The notes: a model not told the origin generated them from the letters alone. Positions 10,092-17,488 are shown, numbered from the stretch's first letter. The stretch: DNA of 64,000 nucleotides from M55B154 sp964486725 (GCA_964486725.1 CAZAOK010000005.1:7044-71043); one strand, 5' to 3'. Numbers and translations: made by a program.

Positions 10092-10127
10092 AAAAAAACC
10101 GGCCCATTTTATGGTGCCGGTTTTTTT
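10092..10127 (+). terminator. Rho-independent terminator after acyl-CoA ligase
   Basis: The arms ACCGGC and GCCGGT, flanked by seven As upstream and seven Ts downstream, form a hairpin just after the ligase stop codon. The A/T symmetry means it could also act on the other strand. Confidence 0.88.
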
Positions 10128-10310
10128 AATATCATTTCACATTTCTTAATATATACAGTAATTATTAAAAAAATATCTTGATTTATATATATAAATATTT
10201 ATACATTGTTATACTGGATTTAAATTTTTTATTCTAATCCATGTTTTTCGCACTTATTACAATCACTTCTTCTATTCATTGATTTTGAGCTATAACAGGC
10301 TCATGTCTTT

Positions 10311-10334
10311 AAAGAGCCTGCACGCAGGCTCTTT
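10311..10334. terminator. Bidirectional terminator hairpin
   Basis: Perfect 10-base arms AAAGAGCCTG and CAGGCTCTTT with loop CACG, followed by a T run to 10338 on the plus strand. It directly abuts the 3' end of the minus-strand reductase gene at 10338. The about 180 bases between this and the terminator at 10092 are very A+T-rich and hold no gene that I can support. Confidence 0.8.
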
Positions 10335-10337
10335 TTT

Positions 10338-12338
10338 TTATATATTCAAAGCCGCGAGAAACCCCCCATGAACCGCATCGTTGATCTTACCCGGCTGCAC
10401 ACTGTCACCTGTCACCACGTGTGGTATACCTGAACCTTTCAGAATCGTGGCTATATCCTGAACAGGCCTTGAACCCGCAGCAACAACCACGGTGTCATAT
10501 TTTTCCTCAAGAGATTTCCCATCCCTCTGGTAATACACGCTGCCATCCTCGATTTTATTTACCCGGGCACCGGTAACCAGGTTCACCCCATACTGCTGCA
10601 GGTTATTCATAAGCACCCACCTGGTTGACTTGCCGACATCGTTTGCTACTTTCTTCTGCATCTCAAATACCGTCACCTTCACCGACCCCCTGAACATCAG
10701 TTCCCGCAACCGGTCAACCGGCTCTGCCTGGTACTGGAAGAGAAAATGCAGCACCTCCGGAGTAAGTGTTCCTTTTTTTGCAATAAACAACGCCGTCTCA
10801 AGACCCACCGATCCCCCTCCAATTACTGCTACATTCTTTCCCATATATGGATTCTCACCAAGAACTTTCCACGAGCTCATAACCGATGGATCATCTACCC
10901 CATCGATTGGTGGCAGCAATGGCTCAGCCCCCTCTGACGCGATCACGTAATCAGGTGAGATCTTTTTGAGCATATCTTCAGTCACTATTGTATTAAGATG
11001 AAGATCAATATCGTACTTTTCAATCATCGCCCGGTAATAACGAATCAGTTCCCATATCTCCTGCTTGTGGGGGGGTGCCCCTGCCATCCATAACTGACCT
11101 CCGATGTCACTGCTCTTTTCATACAATGAAACCCTGTGCCCCATCTGTGCTGCAGTAACAGCGGCCTCCATTCCGGCAGGTCCGGCCCCGATAACCATAA
11201 CATTTTTTGCCGTGTCAGCTTTCCTTACAACACGCTCTCCCTCGTAACCTGCCCTTGGATTAACCACGCAGGTAACCGGCTGCCCGCTGAAAATAGTATC
11301 GGTACAGCCCTGGTTACAGGCCATGCATGGACGTATCTCCCTGTCACGACCCTCTTTCGCCTTTTGGGGCCAGTATGGATCGGCCAGCAATACCCTTCCC
11401 AGGTTTACCATGTCAGCCATCCCGTCTACCAGGATCTGCTCTGCTTCCTGCGGGGTTGATATCCTGTTTGATGCCATTACCGGTACCGAAACCACATTTT
11501 TAATATTCAGTGCAAGATACCCGTATGCTCCCCGGGGTACCTCCATGGGAAGCTGGGGCACATGTGATTCGTGCCAACCGCCGGTCACGTTTATCATATC
11601 CACTCCCGCCTGCTGATACAACTTTGCAAATTCCGGGGTCTCAATATCCGTATTGCTTCCCTCTACGAAATCATTCCCCGCCATCCGTATGGTGAGAGGA
11701 TAATCATCGCCTAAAGCCGCCCTTGTATTTTCGATAGCTTCGCGGGCAAACCGTGTACGATTCTCAAAAGAACCCCCATATTGATCGGTGCGCATGTTCC
11801 GTAATGGGGACAAGAACTGGGTAATAAGGTATCCCGCCGAAGCGATAATCTCCACCCCGTCAAATCCTGCCTCACGAGCCCGTAAGGCAGCCCTGGTGAA
11901 GTTATCCTGCGTGGTATGAATGTCTTCTATGGTCATCTCGCGGGGGGTTTCCTTTGAATACGGTGAATACACCGCGGAAGGGGCAAGAGGCTTTTCACCA
12001 TATACCAGCTGCGAATAGGAATACGCACCCGCGTGAAAAAGCTGTATCCATGCCCTGGCACCCTCATTTTTAATAATGTGAGTCAATTCCCTGAAAGAAG
12101 GAATCGCCTCGTCGTTATCCAGCGAGAGGGCAAAACCAGATCCTCCAAGTTTATCAACGGCTACCGGTCCCACCGTCACGATACCCGCCCCGCCCTTTGC
12201 CTTTTCACGGAAATAATTAATGTACCTGTCATTCATTTTTTTGTCATACGAGTACAAAAGTCCCATGGCAGGGTAGGCAATCCGGTTCTTAATCTCAACG
12301 CCATTTATTGTTATTGGAGTAAACAGGTATCGATGCAT
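10338..12338 (-). CDS. 2,4-dienoyl-CoA reductase-like Old Yellow Enzyme with Fe-S and FAD/NAD domains
   Basis: A 666-residue three-part flavoenzyme of the FadH/trimethylamine-dehydrogenase type. Residues 1-330 are the FMN-binding TIM barrel of Old Yellow Enzymes, with RNRIAYPAMG-like start (KNRIAYPAMG) and GGSFENRTRFAREA. A [4Fe-4S] cluster follows, with ligands in CMACNQGC and a fourth Cys in VTCVVNPRAG. The C-terminal half carries two dinucleotide folds: VIGAGPAGMEAA for FAD and VIGGGSVGLETA for NAD(P)H. E. coli FadH has this architecture and reduces 2,4-dienoyl-CoA during oxidation of unsaturated fatty acids. Other enoate reductases share the layout, so the substrate is inference. The start at 12338 lies 29 bases from a palindromic operator, suggesting repression by a TetR-family protein, possibly the one at 21530. 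Confidence 0.88.
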   Translation of the reverse strand: MHRYLFTPITINGVEIKNRIAYPAMGLLYSYDKKMNDRYINYFREKAKGGAGIVTVGPVAVDKLGGSGFALSLDNDEAIPSFRELTHIIKNEGARAWIQLFHAGAYSYSQLVYGEKPLAPSAVYSPYSKETPREMTIEDIHTTQDNFTRAALRAREAGFDGVEIIASAGYLITQFLSPLRNMRTDQYGGSFENRTRFAREAIENTRAALGDDYPLTIRMAGNDFVEGSNTDIETPEFAKLYQQAGVDMINVTGGWHESHVPQLPMEVPRGAYGYLALNIKNVVSVPVMASNRISTPQEAEQILVDGMADMVNLGRVLLADPYWPQKAKEGRDREIRPCMACNQGCTDTIFSGQPVTCVVNPRAGYEGERVVRKADTAKNVMVIGAGPAGMEAAVTAAQMGHRVSLYEKSSDIGGQLWMAGAPPHKQEIWELIRYYRAMIEKYDIDLHLNTIVTEDMLKKISPDYVIASEGAEPLLPPIDGVDDPSVMSSWKVLGENPYMGKNVAVIGGGSVGLETALFIAKKGTLTPEVLHFLFQYQAEPVDRLRELMFRGSVKVTVFEMQKKVANDVGKSTRWVLMNNLQQYGVNLVTGARVNKIEDGSVYYQRDGKSLEEKYDTVVVAAGSRPVQDIATILKGSGIPHVVTGDSVQPGKINDAVHGGFLAALNI

Positions 12339-12366
12339 AGTTCTTTCCCTCGAAAATTATTAAATC

Positions 12367-12387
12367 TAACATAACAGTGTTATGTTA
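12367..12387. promoter_or_regulatory. Palindromic operator upstream of the dienoyl-CoA reductase gene
   Basis: A perfect inverted repeat, TAACATAAC-N3-GTTATGTTA, lies 29-49 bases upstream of the start codon at 12338. The same core occurs at 14808-14824 before another flavin oxidoreductase gene. Size and symmetry are typical of TetR-family operators. Confidence 0.65.
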
Positions 12388-12541
12388 ATATACCCAGACC
12401 AGTAATTTTTTTCAAGATTTTTTTTGTATTACAACTAATATTTTATATGTATACACTTAATTCTCATATACGCTTCAACCAGGATACATGTGCATATACC
12501 AGGAGCTTTTTTTAAAGGATACTGGCGATACCCCTGAAAAT

Positions 12542-12578
12542 AAGAAAAACCACACCCTGAATGGATGTGGTTTTTCTT
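12542..12578 (-). terminator. Terminator after flavin oxidoreductase gene
   Basis: Arms AAGAAAAACCACA (12542-12554) and TGTGGTTTTTCTT (12566-12578) form a stem with T-rich flanks on both strands. It lies 22 bases past the stop codon of the minus-strand gene at 12600 and would also stop plus-strand transcripts. Confidence 0.82.
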
Positions 12579-12599
12579 TCTTAAAATACCCCGGTACGC

Positions 12600-13637
12600 T
12601 TATGAAAGCTGTGTACCCAGTTTCTTCTGTATCTCTTTGGCTTCCTTGACTGTTCTGTCTATAACTTCCTTTACTGAAGGCACATCATTGATGAGACCCT
12701 GGCTCTGGCCGATAAGCTGCACACCATAGTCCAGGTCACCTTCTTCTGTAGCAACTTTGATCTTGTCAAAGGCTGAGGCAAAATGCGCAAGCTGCATCAC
12801 CATTTTAGGCCCCTGCACCAGCACACTGAGTGCCAGCTTGATATAGGGAAGATCCATTTCCCTTGATATCTTATATGACTGTACCATGGCACGGGGAAGA
12901 CTCATTCCCTTCTTTACGGCCTTTTCTGCCGATTTTGTCTTCAATACCCGACAGTGAATCCCGTCAAATCTTTTTGAATAAATAGTATCTTCAATACCCG
13001 CTTCAATCTGCGCCTGTATTGTTTTATCATGCAGCGGACTTTCTTTTGTCATGGACATCCTTGTTCCCATTCCAACACCTTCAGCCCCAAGTGCCAGGGC
13101 TGCTGCCATACCCCGTCCATCCGCGATACCACCTACCGCCACAACAGGGATGTTTACTTTTTCAACGATGGCAGGAATCAGCACAAAGGTTGTTATCTGC
13201 CCTCCATGGGCTGCGGCCTCGTGGCCGGTCACCTGCAGGGCGTCTGCCCCCTGTCGTTCAGCTGCCATGGCGTGTTTTTCGTTTACAACCGTGGTGATAA
13301 CCTTGCCCCCGTATTTATGGGCCCGCTCGGCTATCCAGTCGCATTTTCCAAGTGAGACGTTGATTATGGGAATCTCTTCTTCCAGCATCACCTCGGCATT
13401 TTCTTTTGCCCCCGGCATAATAAGTGTACAACCTGCGCCGAATGGCTTGTCCGTCAGCTCCCTTATTCTTCTAATGGCCTGGCGTGTCTGCTCGGGGTTC
13501 AGTGGTCCCGTGGCAAGATAGCCGGTACCCCCCGCGTTACACACCGCTGCCACCAGTTCCGGTGTGCTTATCCAGCTCATTCCCGGCAGAATGATGGGAT
13601 ATTTAATTCCGAAAATTTCAGTTATTCTTGTTTTCAT
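12600..13637 (-). CDS. Nitronate monooxygenase / FabK-type FMN oxidoreductase (paralogue 1)
   Basis: A 345-residue FMN TIM-barrel protein of the nitronate monooxygenase/2-nitropropane dioxygenase family, which also includes the enoyl-ACP reductase FabK. Seen are GMSWISTPELVAAV with NAGG near the N-terminus, the catalytic-histidine region GHEAAAHGG, and the phosphate-binding AVGGIADGRGMAAAL and GAEGVGMGTR. The family uses FMN, either to oxidise alkyl nitronates with O2 or to reduce enoyl-ACP with NAD(P)H. Sequence alone does not separate these. GGAG seven bases before the ATG at 13637 fixes the start, while a GTG at 13652 would overlap that site. It is most similar to the paralogue at 16451-17488, sharing the MKTRITE beginning. 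Its position beside a dienoyl-CoA reductase favours a lipid role. Confidence 0.88.
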   Translation of the reverse strand: MKTRITEIFGIKYPIILPGMSWISTPELVAAVCNAGGTGYLATGPLNPEQTRQAIRRIRELTDKPFGAGCTLIMPGAKENAEVMLEEEIPIINVSLGKCDWIAERAHKYGGKVITTVVNEKHAMAAERQGADALQVTGHEAAAHGGQITTFVLIPAIVEKVNIPVVAVGGIADGRGMAAALALGAEGVGMGTRMSMTKESPLHDKTIQAQIEAGIEDTIYSKRFDGIHCRVLKTKSAEKAVKKGMSLPRAMVQSYKISREMDLPYIKLALSVLVQGPKMVMQLAHFASAFDKIKVATEEGDLDYGVQLIGQSQGLINDVPSVKEVIDRTVKEAKEIQKKLGTQLS

Positions 13638-13748
13638 GGATTGCTCCTTCACTTACACATTAGCATATATAAATAATAATAGGTCATAATGATCTACATG
13701 CACTTTTTATCAAGCAGATATTTTCAACATAACAAGCTGGGATAAAAA

Positions 13749-14732
13749 TTACAGCATTCCCTGCACGGTTGACAGTTGTGCTTTGGCCTCTTCAGCGAAA
13801 CGGGTTATTAGTTCTTTACAGGTGGGGATATCATTCACCAGGCCAACCGATTGTCCCATCATCATGGGGGCAATGTCGGTATTTCCTGTTTCCCAGGCTT
13901 CTTTTACCCGTGTACCTGCAATTTTGGGAATGAGCTCTTCAAGCCCGCATCCCCTTGTTTCCATTTCCAGCACCTCTTCTACAACCTTGTTATGAATGGC
14001 CCTGCCCTGCAGTCCAATGGATTTACATATAAGAGATGTCTCGTATTCCTGTCGGGCCACAAGTTCCTTCTTGATGTTATCGTGTACCTCGCATTCCTGT
14101 GTTGCAACAAATCTTGTTGCCATCATCACACCCTGGGCCCCCAGCATCAGTGCCGCTCCCATGGTTTTACCATTGGCGATGCCTCCTACGGTAACTACCG
14201 GCGCATCCACGGCTTCAACGATTCGAGGGGTCAAAACCATAGTTGACACGTCATCATTCAATGGATGTCCACCCTCTTCTATTCCTGCCGCGTATATTCC
14301 ATCGTACCCCGCCTTTATGGCATGTACAGCATGGCGAACCGATCCTACCTTGTGAAACATCTTCACATTGGCTTTCTTCAGCATTTCAACATATTCCTGG
14401 CCGCAGGCCTTGTCAATGGGCGCCCCCGAGATCTCAAGGCCGGCAACCTTCTCTTCGGCGCATACCCGCAGGTACATCTTATGCTGTTCCGGCCCAATAT
14501 GGACTGAAGGCAGGATAGTCACATTCACCATGAATGGTTTATCCGTAAGCTTCCGTGTTTCATTTATTGCGTCGCGTAATTCTTCTTCTGTGGGGTAATT
14601 CCCCGCTGTAAGGTTTCCCATACCCCCCGCGTTAGATATGGCTGCACATAGTTTTGGTGTACACAACCACATCATTGCACCGCATATTATGGGATACTCA
14701 ATACCGAACATTTCTGTAATCTTAGTTTTCAT
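13749..14732 (-). CDS. Nitronate monooxygenase / FabK-type FMN oxidoreductase (paralogue 2)
   Basis: A 327-residue member of the same FMN-dependent family, more divergent than the other two copies. The start is MKTKITEMFGIEYPII, and AMMWLCTPKLCAAISNAGG is the first FMN-binding stretch. The histidine region reads GIEEGGHPLNDD and is followed by VTVGGIANGKTMGAAL and GAQGVMMATR. It has GGAGGG upstream of the ATG at 14732. It has its own control region: a palindrome (14808-14824) matching the one before the dienoyl-CoA reductase gene, so the two are likely co-regulated. The next minus-strand gene (12600-13637) follows after about 110 bases and may be read from the same promoter. Exact reaction unknown, nitronate oxidation and enoyl reduction both being possible. 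Confidence 0.86.
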   Translation of the reverse strand: MKTKITEMFGIEYPIICGAMMWLCTPKLCAAISNAGGMGNLTAGNYPTEEELRDAINETRKLTDKPFMVNVTILPSVHIGPEQHKMYLRVCAEEKVAGLEISGAPIDKACGQEYVEMLKKANVKMFHKVGSVRHAVHAIKAGYDGIYAAGIEEGGHPLNDDVSTMVLTPRIVEAVDAPVVTVGGIANGKTMGAALMLGAQGVMMATRFVATQECEVHDNIKKELVARQEYETSLICKSIGLQGRAIHNKVVEEVLEMETRGCGLEELIPKIAGTRVKEAWETGNTDIAPMMMGQSVGLVNDIPTCKELITRFAEEAKAQLSTVQGML

Positions 14733-14807
14733 AATACCCTCCGGCCACTATTATTAACCATGCCCGCAACCAGTGTACACGCATAGCCGTATTATTGCTG
14801 ACAAACA

Positions 14808-14824
14808 ACATAACACTGTTATGT
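14808..14824. promoter_or_regulatory. Palindromic operator upstream of flavin oxidoreductase paralogue 2
   Basis: Inverted repeat ACATAAC-N3-GTTATGT with the same arms and 3-base spacer as the site at 12367-12387. It lies 76-92 bases upstream of the ATG at 14732. Two sites in one neighbourhood point to one regulator. Confidence 0.62.
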
Positions 14825-14897
14825 GCTATATTTTTCAAGAATTTTTTGCTTTTTTATCAATATTTGTAAATGGGGGCGTGCTTGTTTTATACTAGCA

Positions 14898-14926
14898 CGC
14901 CATGTCTGATGGGATCAGACATGGCG
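14898..14926. repeat. Perfect 13-bp hairpin beside a GCTCTGACCC motif
   Basis: Arms CGCCATGTCTGAT (14898-14910) and ATCAGACATGGCG (14914-14926) pair perfectly around GGG. A second inverted repeat (GCGTGCT 14876-14882, AGCACGC 14894-14900) overlaps its left arm by three bases, so the two structures would compete. The right arm runs into GCTCTGACCC (14926-14935), the motif found around the transposase gene. No T run follows on either strand. It may be a REP-like end recognised by the Y1 transposase, or the 3' end structure of the mini-gene at 14974; I cannot decide. Confidence 0.5.
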
Positions 14927-14973
14927 CTCTGACCCATGGCAACAATACATCCAAATTCAGTTATATGGATCAA

Positions 14974-15081
14974 TCAGGAAATCCATGCAAGTCTTTGAAA
15001 ATAGCCTTCAAGCAGTTCCTCTGGAAGTTTTTTAACCTTCTTGCAATCTGCATCCATACACAGTTTATATACTTTTTTCAT
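14974..15081 (-). CDS. Mini-protein, 35 residues (paralogue A)
   Basis: Unrecognised small protein. From the ATG at 15081 the minus strand encodes 35 residues ending at TGA. GGGGGAG sits five bases upstream, and a TATAAT hexamer (15110-15115, minus strand) lies about 30 bases upstream of the start codon. It aligns without gaps to the second mini-gene at 16194-16304, with 22 of 35 positions identical. Shared features are a basic start, YKLCxDxxC, then VKxLP, ExLExY, and the end RxAWIS followed directly by the stop. The two cysteines are five apart in both. Conservation of protein sequence with different codons supports real translation. No signal peptide or membrane segment. Function unknown; a small regulatory or metal/thiol-binding protein is conceivable. 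Sits between the transposase and flavin oxidoreductase genes. Confidence 0.68.
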   Translation of the reverse strand: MKKVYKLCMDADCKKVKKLPEELLEGYFQRLAWIS

Positions 15082-15446
15082 TTTGGCTCCCCCTTTCTCT
15101 GGCTTTCTAATTATAACGTATTAAGAATTTAATAGTAAGTCCAACTGAAGTGAGAAGATTTGGATTCTAATTCATACTTTTCCCAACTTTTTTCTATTCT
15201 TTTCCGCTTATAGAAGGATAGAGACCAATTATCTTTAAGGCTCTCTTTAAGGCTCTGACCCTTTTCTTCTGTCCAGCTTGTTTCATCAGCTAATTAGTAT
15301 TTCTCGATGAAAGTAGTGGCATTCTCACTGTTTTATTTCACTTTTTTGCTCTGACCCCTGATTTTTTCACTCTTTTTTTTTCATTCAGCCCATTTTCTTC
15401 GTATAAGAATATAGGAGCACATAACTGCATGTTGGAGGAACCATTC
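15082..15446. other. Non-coding stretch with repeated GCTCTGACCC motifs, before the transposase
   Basis: About 365 bases with no supportable gene. It holds the likely promoter of the mini-gene (TATAAT at 15110-15115 on the minus strand). Copies of GCTCTGACCC are at 15252-15261 and 15348-15357, the second with a fourth C. A short direct repeat, AAGGCTCT twice, precedes the first copy. GGAGG at 15434-15438 is the ribosome-binding site of the transposase gene. Confidence 0.6.
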
Positions 15447-16043
15447 ATGGCAAGACCACTAAGAACCATCATTCCTGGTATCACCTATCACGTCTACTCA
15501 CGCTGCATCGAGAAAAAAGCACTCCTTTTCAGCAATAAGGCGGCATATCTCATGGAGCAGGTACTCGTAGACACCCTGGAGAAGTACAACTTTGAACTGA
15601 TCTCTTACCAGATCATGGACAATCACTTCCATTTCATTATCAGGACCATAAAGGATGAAGCTTCCATATCCAGGATCATGCAGTATATCAAGGCACGATT
15701 CGCGGAACGATACAATAAATTGCACAACAGGACAGGCCCTTTCTGGAACGAGCGGTTCAGGGACCAGGTTCTTGAATTTTCTGATAATCCACTCATGTAC
15801 CTTATATGGCTGATATGTTACCTTGCATATAACCCAGTTCTGAAAGGTTTTGTAAATAATCCCCGTGATTGGCTTCGTGGCAGTTTCAAAGCATTTACCG
15901 ACTCAAATTATAAAAGCCGTGTGAAAATTACCACCCACGAGTTATTATACATGCTTGGAGATACCTTTGAAGAGCGAAGGGATGTACTTCTCTACTACGA
16001 GGAGTTGTACCGAAGAAGGATTGCCTTCGTGTTCGGGATTTGA
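15447..16043 (+). CDS. REP-associated tyrosine transposase (Y1 / HUH family)
   Basis: A 198-residue single-strand DNA transposase of the TnpA-REP (RAYT) group, related to IS200/IS605 TnpA. The HUH metal site is NHFHF with H60 and H62. The region YIKARFAERYNKLHNRTG followed by FWNERF matches the RAYT core, where a tyrosine makes the covalent link to DNA. The start MARPLRTIIPGITYHVYSR is typical of the family. GGAGG eight bases before the ATG at 15447 supports it over an ATG 18 bases upstream that would overlap the binding site. RAYTs are usually single-copy domesticated genes that spread short REP palindromes. Here the gene is bracketed by inverted copies of GCTCTGACCC and by two paralogous mini-genes. 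Confidence 0.92.
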   Translation: MARPLRTIIPGITYHVYSRCIEKKALLFSNKAAYLMEQVLVDTLEKYNFELISYQIMDNHFHFIIRTIKDEASISRIMQYIKARFAERYNKLHNRTGPFWNERFRDQVLEFSDNPLMYLIWLICYLAYNPVLKGFVNNPRDWLRGSFKAFTDSNYKSRVKITTHELLYMLGDTFEERRDVLLYYEELYRRRIAFVFGI

Positions 16044-16069
16044 GTTATTTTTTGGTTGAGGTAAGCATA

Positions 16070-16080
16070 GGGGTCAGAGC
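16070..16080 (+). repeat. Inverted copy of the GCTCTGACCC motif downstream of the transposase
   Basis: GGGGTCAGAGC is the exact reverse complement of the copy at 15348-15358. It lies 27 bases after the transposase stop codon, so the gene is bracketed by the same 11-base motif in opposite orientation. Confidence 0.65.
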
Positions 16081-16145
16081 CTTATTAGATCCGTAGAACA
16101 CAGAGCTAGTGACAAGGTAAAATACCCAACCCAAAATTAATAAAA

Positions 16146-16163
16146 AGCAACCCGAAGGCTGCT
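16146..16163 (-). terminator. Terminator of mini-gene B
   Basis: On the minus strand AGCAGCC and GGTTGCT pair (one G-T wobble) around a TTCG tetraloop and are followed by TTTTTA. It lies about 30 bases past the stop codon of the 36-residue mini-gene, which makes that gene a complete small transcription unit. Confidence 0.8.
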
Positions 16164-16193
16164 CTTTATTCATATATTGTGTAAGTGCATCAG

Positions 16194-16304
16194 TTAAGAT
16201 ATCCAGGCAAACCTTTCTAAGTAATTCTCAAGTTTTTCCCGTGGAAGATCCTTAACAATACTGCACCCGCTGTCTATACAGAGTTTATACATTTTCTTCA
16301 TCAT
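16194..16304 (-). CDS. Mini-protein, 36 residues (paralogue B)
   Basis: Unrecognised small protein with a strong expression context. A promoter with TTGACT, a 17-base spacer and TATTAT (16361 down to 16333) lies just upstream. AAAAGGAGG is three bases before two consecutive ATG codons at 16304 and 16301, and a UUCG-loop terminator follows at 16146-16163. The product aligns gaplessly with paralogue A (22 identities in 35), sharing YKLCxDxxC, VKxLPxExLExY and the C-terminal AWIS. The two Cys residues (9 and 14 from the first ATG) and several Lys/Arg and Glu residues are kept. No export signal is seen. The gene lies downstream of flavin oxidoreductase paralogue 3 but is separated from it by a terminator, so it is independently transcribed. 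Function unknown. Confidence 0.74.
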   Translation of the reverse strand: MMKKMYKLCIDSGCSIVKDLPREKLENYLERFAWIS

Positions 16305-16332
16305 AGTCCTCCTTTTAGTATTCTGTAATTAT

Positions 16333-16361
16333 ATAATATAAATATATTCTAAAATAGTCAA
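16333..16361 (-). promoter_or_regulatory. Sigma-70-type promoter of mini-gene B
   Basis: On the minus strand, TTGACT (16361-16356), a 17-base spacer and TATTAT (16338-16333). It predicts a leader of about 20 bases before the start codon at 16304. Confidence 0.72.
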
Positions 16362-16390
16362 ATTTTATACCAGAATTTTCGTATTTTTAC

Positions 16391-16424
16391 AAAAAAGGAC
16401 ACGGTAAATACCATGCCCTTTTTT
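16391..16424. terminator. Bidirectional terminator after flavin oxidoreductase paralogue 3
   Basis: Sixteen-base arms (16391-16406 and 16409-16424) with two mismatches; outer parts are AAAAAAGG and CCTTTTTT, and the inner stem is GGTA/TACC. It lies 26 bases beyond the stop codon of the minus-strand gene at 16451. Confidence 0.82.
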
Positions 16425-16450
16425 GTATTCTGCTGTGCCCATTGAATTTT

Positions 16451-17488
16451 TTATTTAATTTTCTTAGACACCCTTGCTTCAACTTCCTTCGCTTCTTTGA
16501 CTATGCGCTCAATAGCCTGCTTTACAGTGGGGGTGTCATGTATGATCCCGGTGACCTGCCCCAGAGGGAGAACTCCATTTTTCGCGTCACCTTCCATGGT
16601 GCCTACTCTGAACGCGTCAAAACCAATGGCCATGCGGGCCATCTGCATTGCCCGCTTCGGGCCCATAAGGGTAATACCCACCGCAAGTTTCAGCCATGGA
16701 AAGCCAAGCATTTTTGCGATCTGACGAGATCTGAAAAGGGCACTGAATGGATTCAGCTTTTTCTTCATCAACCGGTCAACACCCTTTGCTTTCATCATAC
16801 GGGCGGGAAGCCCGTCAACCTTGTCAGTATACACGGTATCCTGTATCTCACGCTCAATACTGTATTCCTTTGCTTTCTGATCAACCGGGCTTTCAACAGT
16901 ATTCATAAAACGGGTTCCCATTGAAATGCCGTCAGCTCCAAGTGACAAGGCGGCCATCAGCCCCCTGCCGTCGGCGAATCCACCCGCCGCGATAATGGGT
17001 ATATCAAGTGTTTCAGCGATGGATGGCACCAGCACCATGGAGGTAACCGGCCCGCCGTGTCCTGCCGCCTCGTAACCGGTTACGATCAGGGCATCCGCCC
17101 CGTCCCGCTGTGCGGCAAGTGCGTGTTTCTTCGTGGCAACCGTGGCCACAACCTTTCCCCCGTATGCGTGTACCGCCTTGCATATTTTATCCCCTTTGCC
17201 CAGCGCGTAATTGATAATGGGTACCTGCTCTTCAATGAGCACATCGGCGTTTCGTTCTGCTCCTGGAAAGTAAAGGGTAACATTGGCGGCAAACGGTTTT
17301 TTCGTTAGTGTACGGATTTTTTTCACGGCTTCACGGGTCTCATCGGCGGTAAGTATTCCCGTGGCCAGTATGCCAAGTCCCCCCGCTTCAGAAACCGCTG
17401 CAACAAGTTCGGCTGTGCTTATCCAGCTCATACCTGAAAGAACAATTGGATATTTAATCTTAAAAAGTTCGGTTATTCGTGTCTTCAT
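16451..17488 (-). CDS. Nitronate monooxygenase / FabK-type FMN oxidoreductase (paralogue 3)
   Basis: A 345-residue FMN-dependent TIM-barrel enzyme, clearly paralogous to the protein at 12600-13637: same MKTRITE start, GMSWISTAELVAAV, and GYEAAGHGG around the expected catalytic histidine. AAGGFADGRGLMAAL and GADGISMGTRF form the FMN phosphate site. The C-terminal extension of about 100 residues, with repeated KxxGVD and FPWLKLAVG segments, is also shared with that paralogue. GAGGGG seven bases upstream of the ATG at 17488 supports the start. No copy of the ACATAAC palindrome is seen in its short upstream region, unlike paralogue 2. It could be a nitronate detoxification enzyme or an enoyl reductase acting in lipid metabolism. 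Confidence 0.88.
   Translation of the reverse strand: MKTRITELFKIKYPIVLSGMSWISTAELVAAVSEAGGLGILATGILTADETREAVKKIRTLTKKPFAANVTLYFPGAERNADVLIEEQVPIINYALGKGDKICKAVHAYGGKVVATVATKKHALAAQRDGADALIVTGYEAAGHGGPVTSMVLVPSIAETLDIPIIAAGGFADGRGLMAALSLGADGISMGTRFMNTVESPVDQKAKEYSIEREIQDTVYTDKVDGLPARMMKAKGVDRLMKKKLNPFSALFRSRQIAKMLGFPWLKLAVGITLMGPKRAMQMARMAIGFDAFRVGTMEGDAKNGVLPLGQVTGIIHDTPTVKQAIERIVKEAKEVEARVSKKIK

Noticed and set aside
10229..10279. Possible 16-residue minus-strand peptide with CNKCEKHG
   Set aside because: No ribosome-binding site, no promoter and no second copy in the window; the Cys pair resembles the mini-genes only loosely.
13726..13733. AACATAAC between two flavin oxidoreductase genes as an operator
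   Set aside because: A lone half-site without a matching second arm.
14898..14926. Hairpin as a rho-independent terminator of mini-gene A
   Set aside because: The stem is perfect, but no T run follows on the minus strand.
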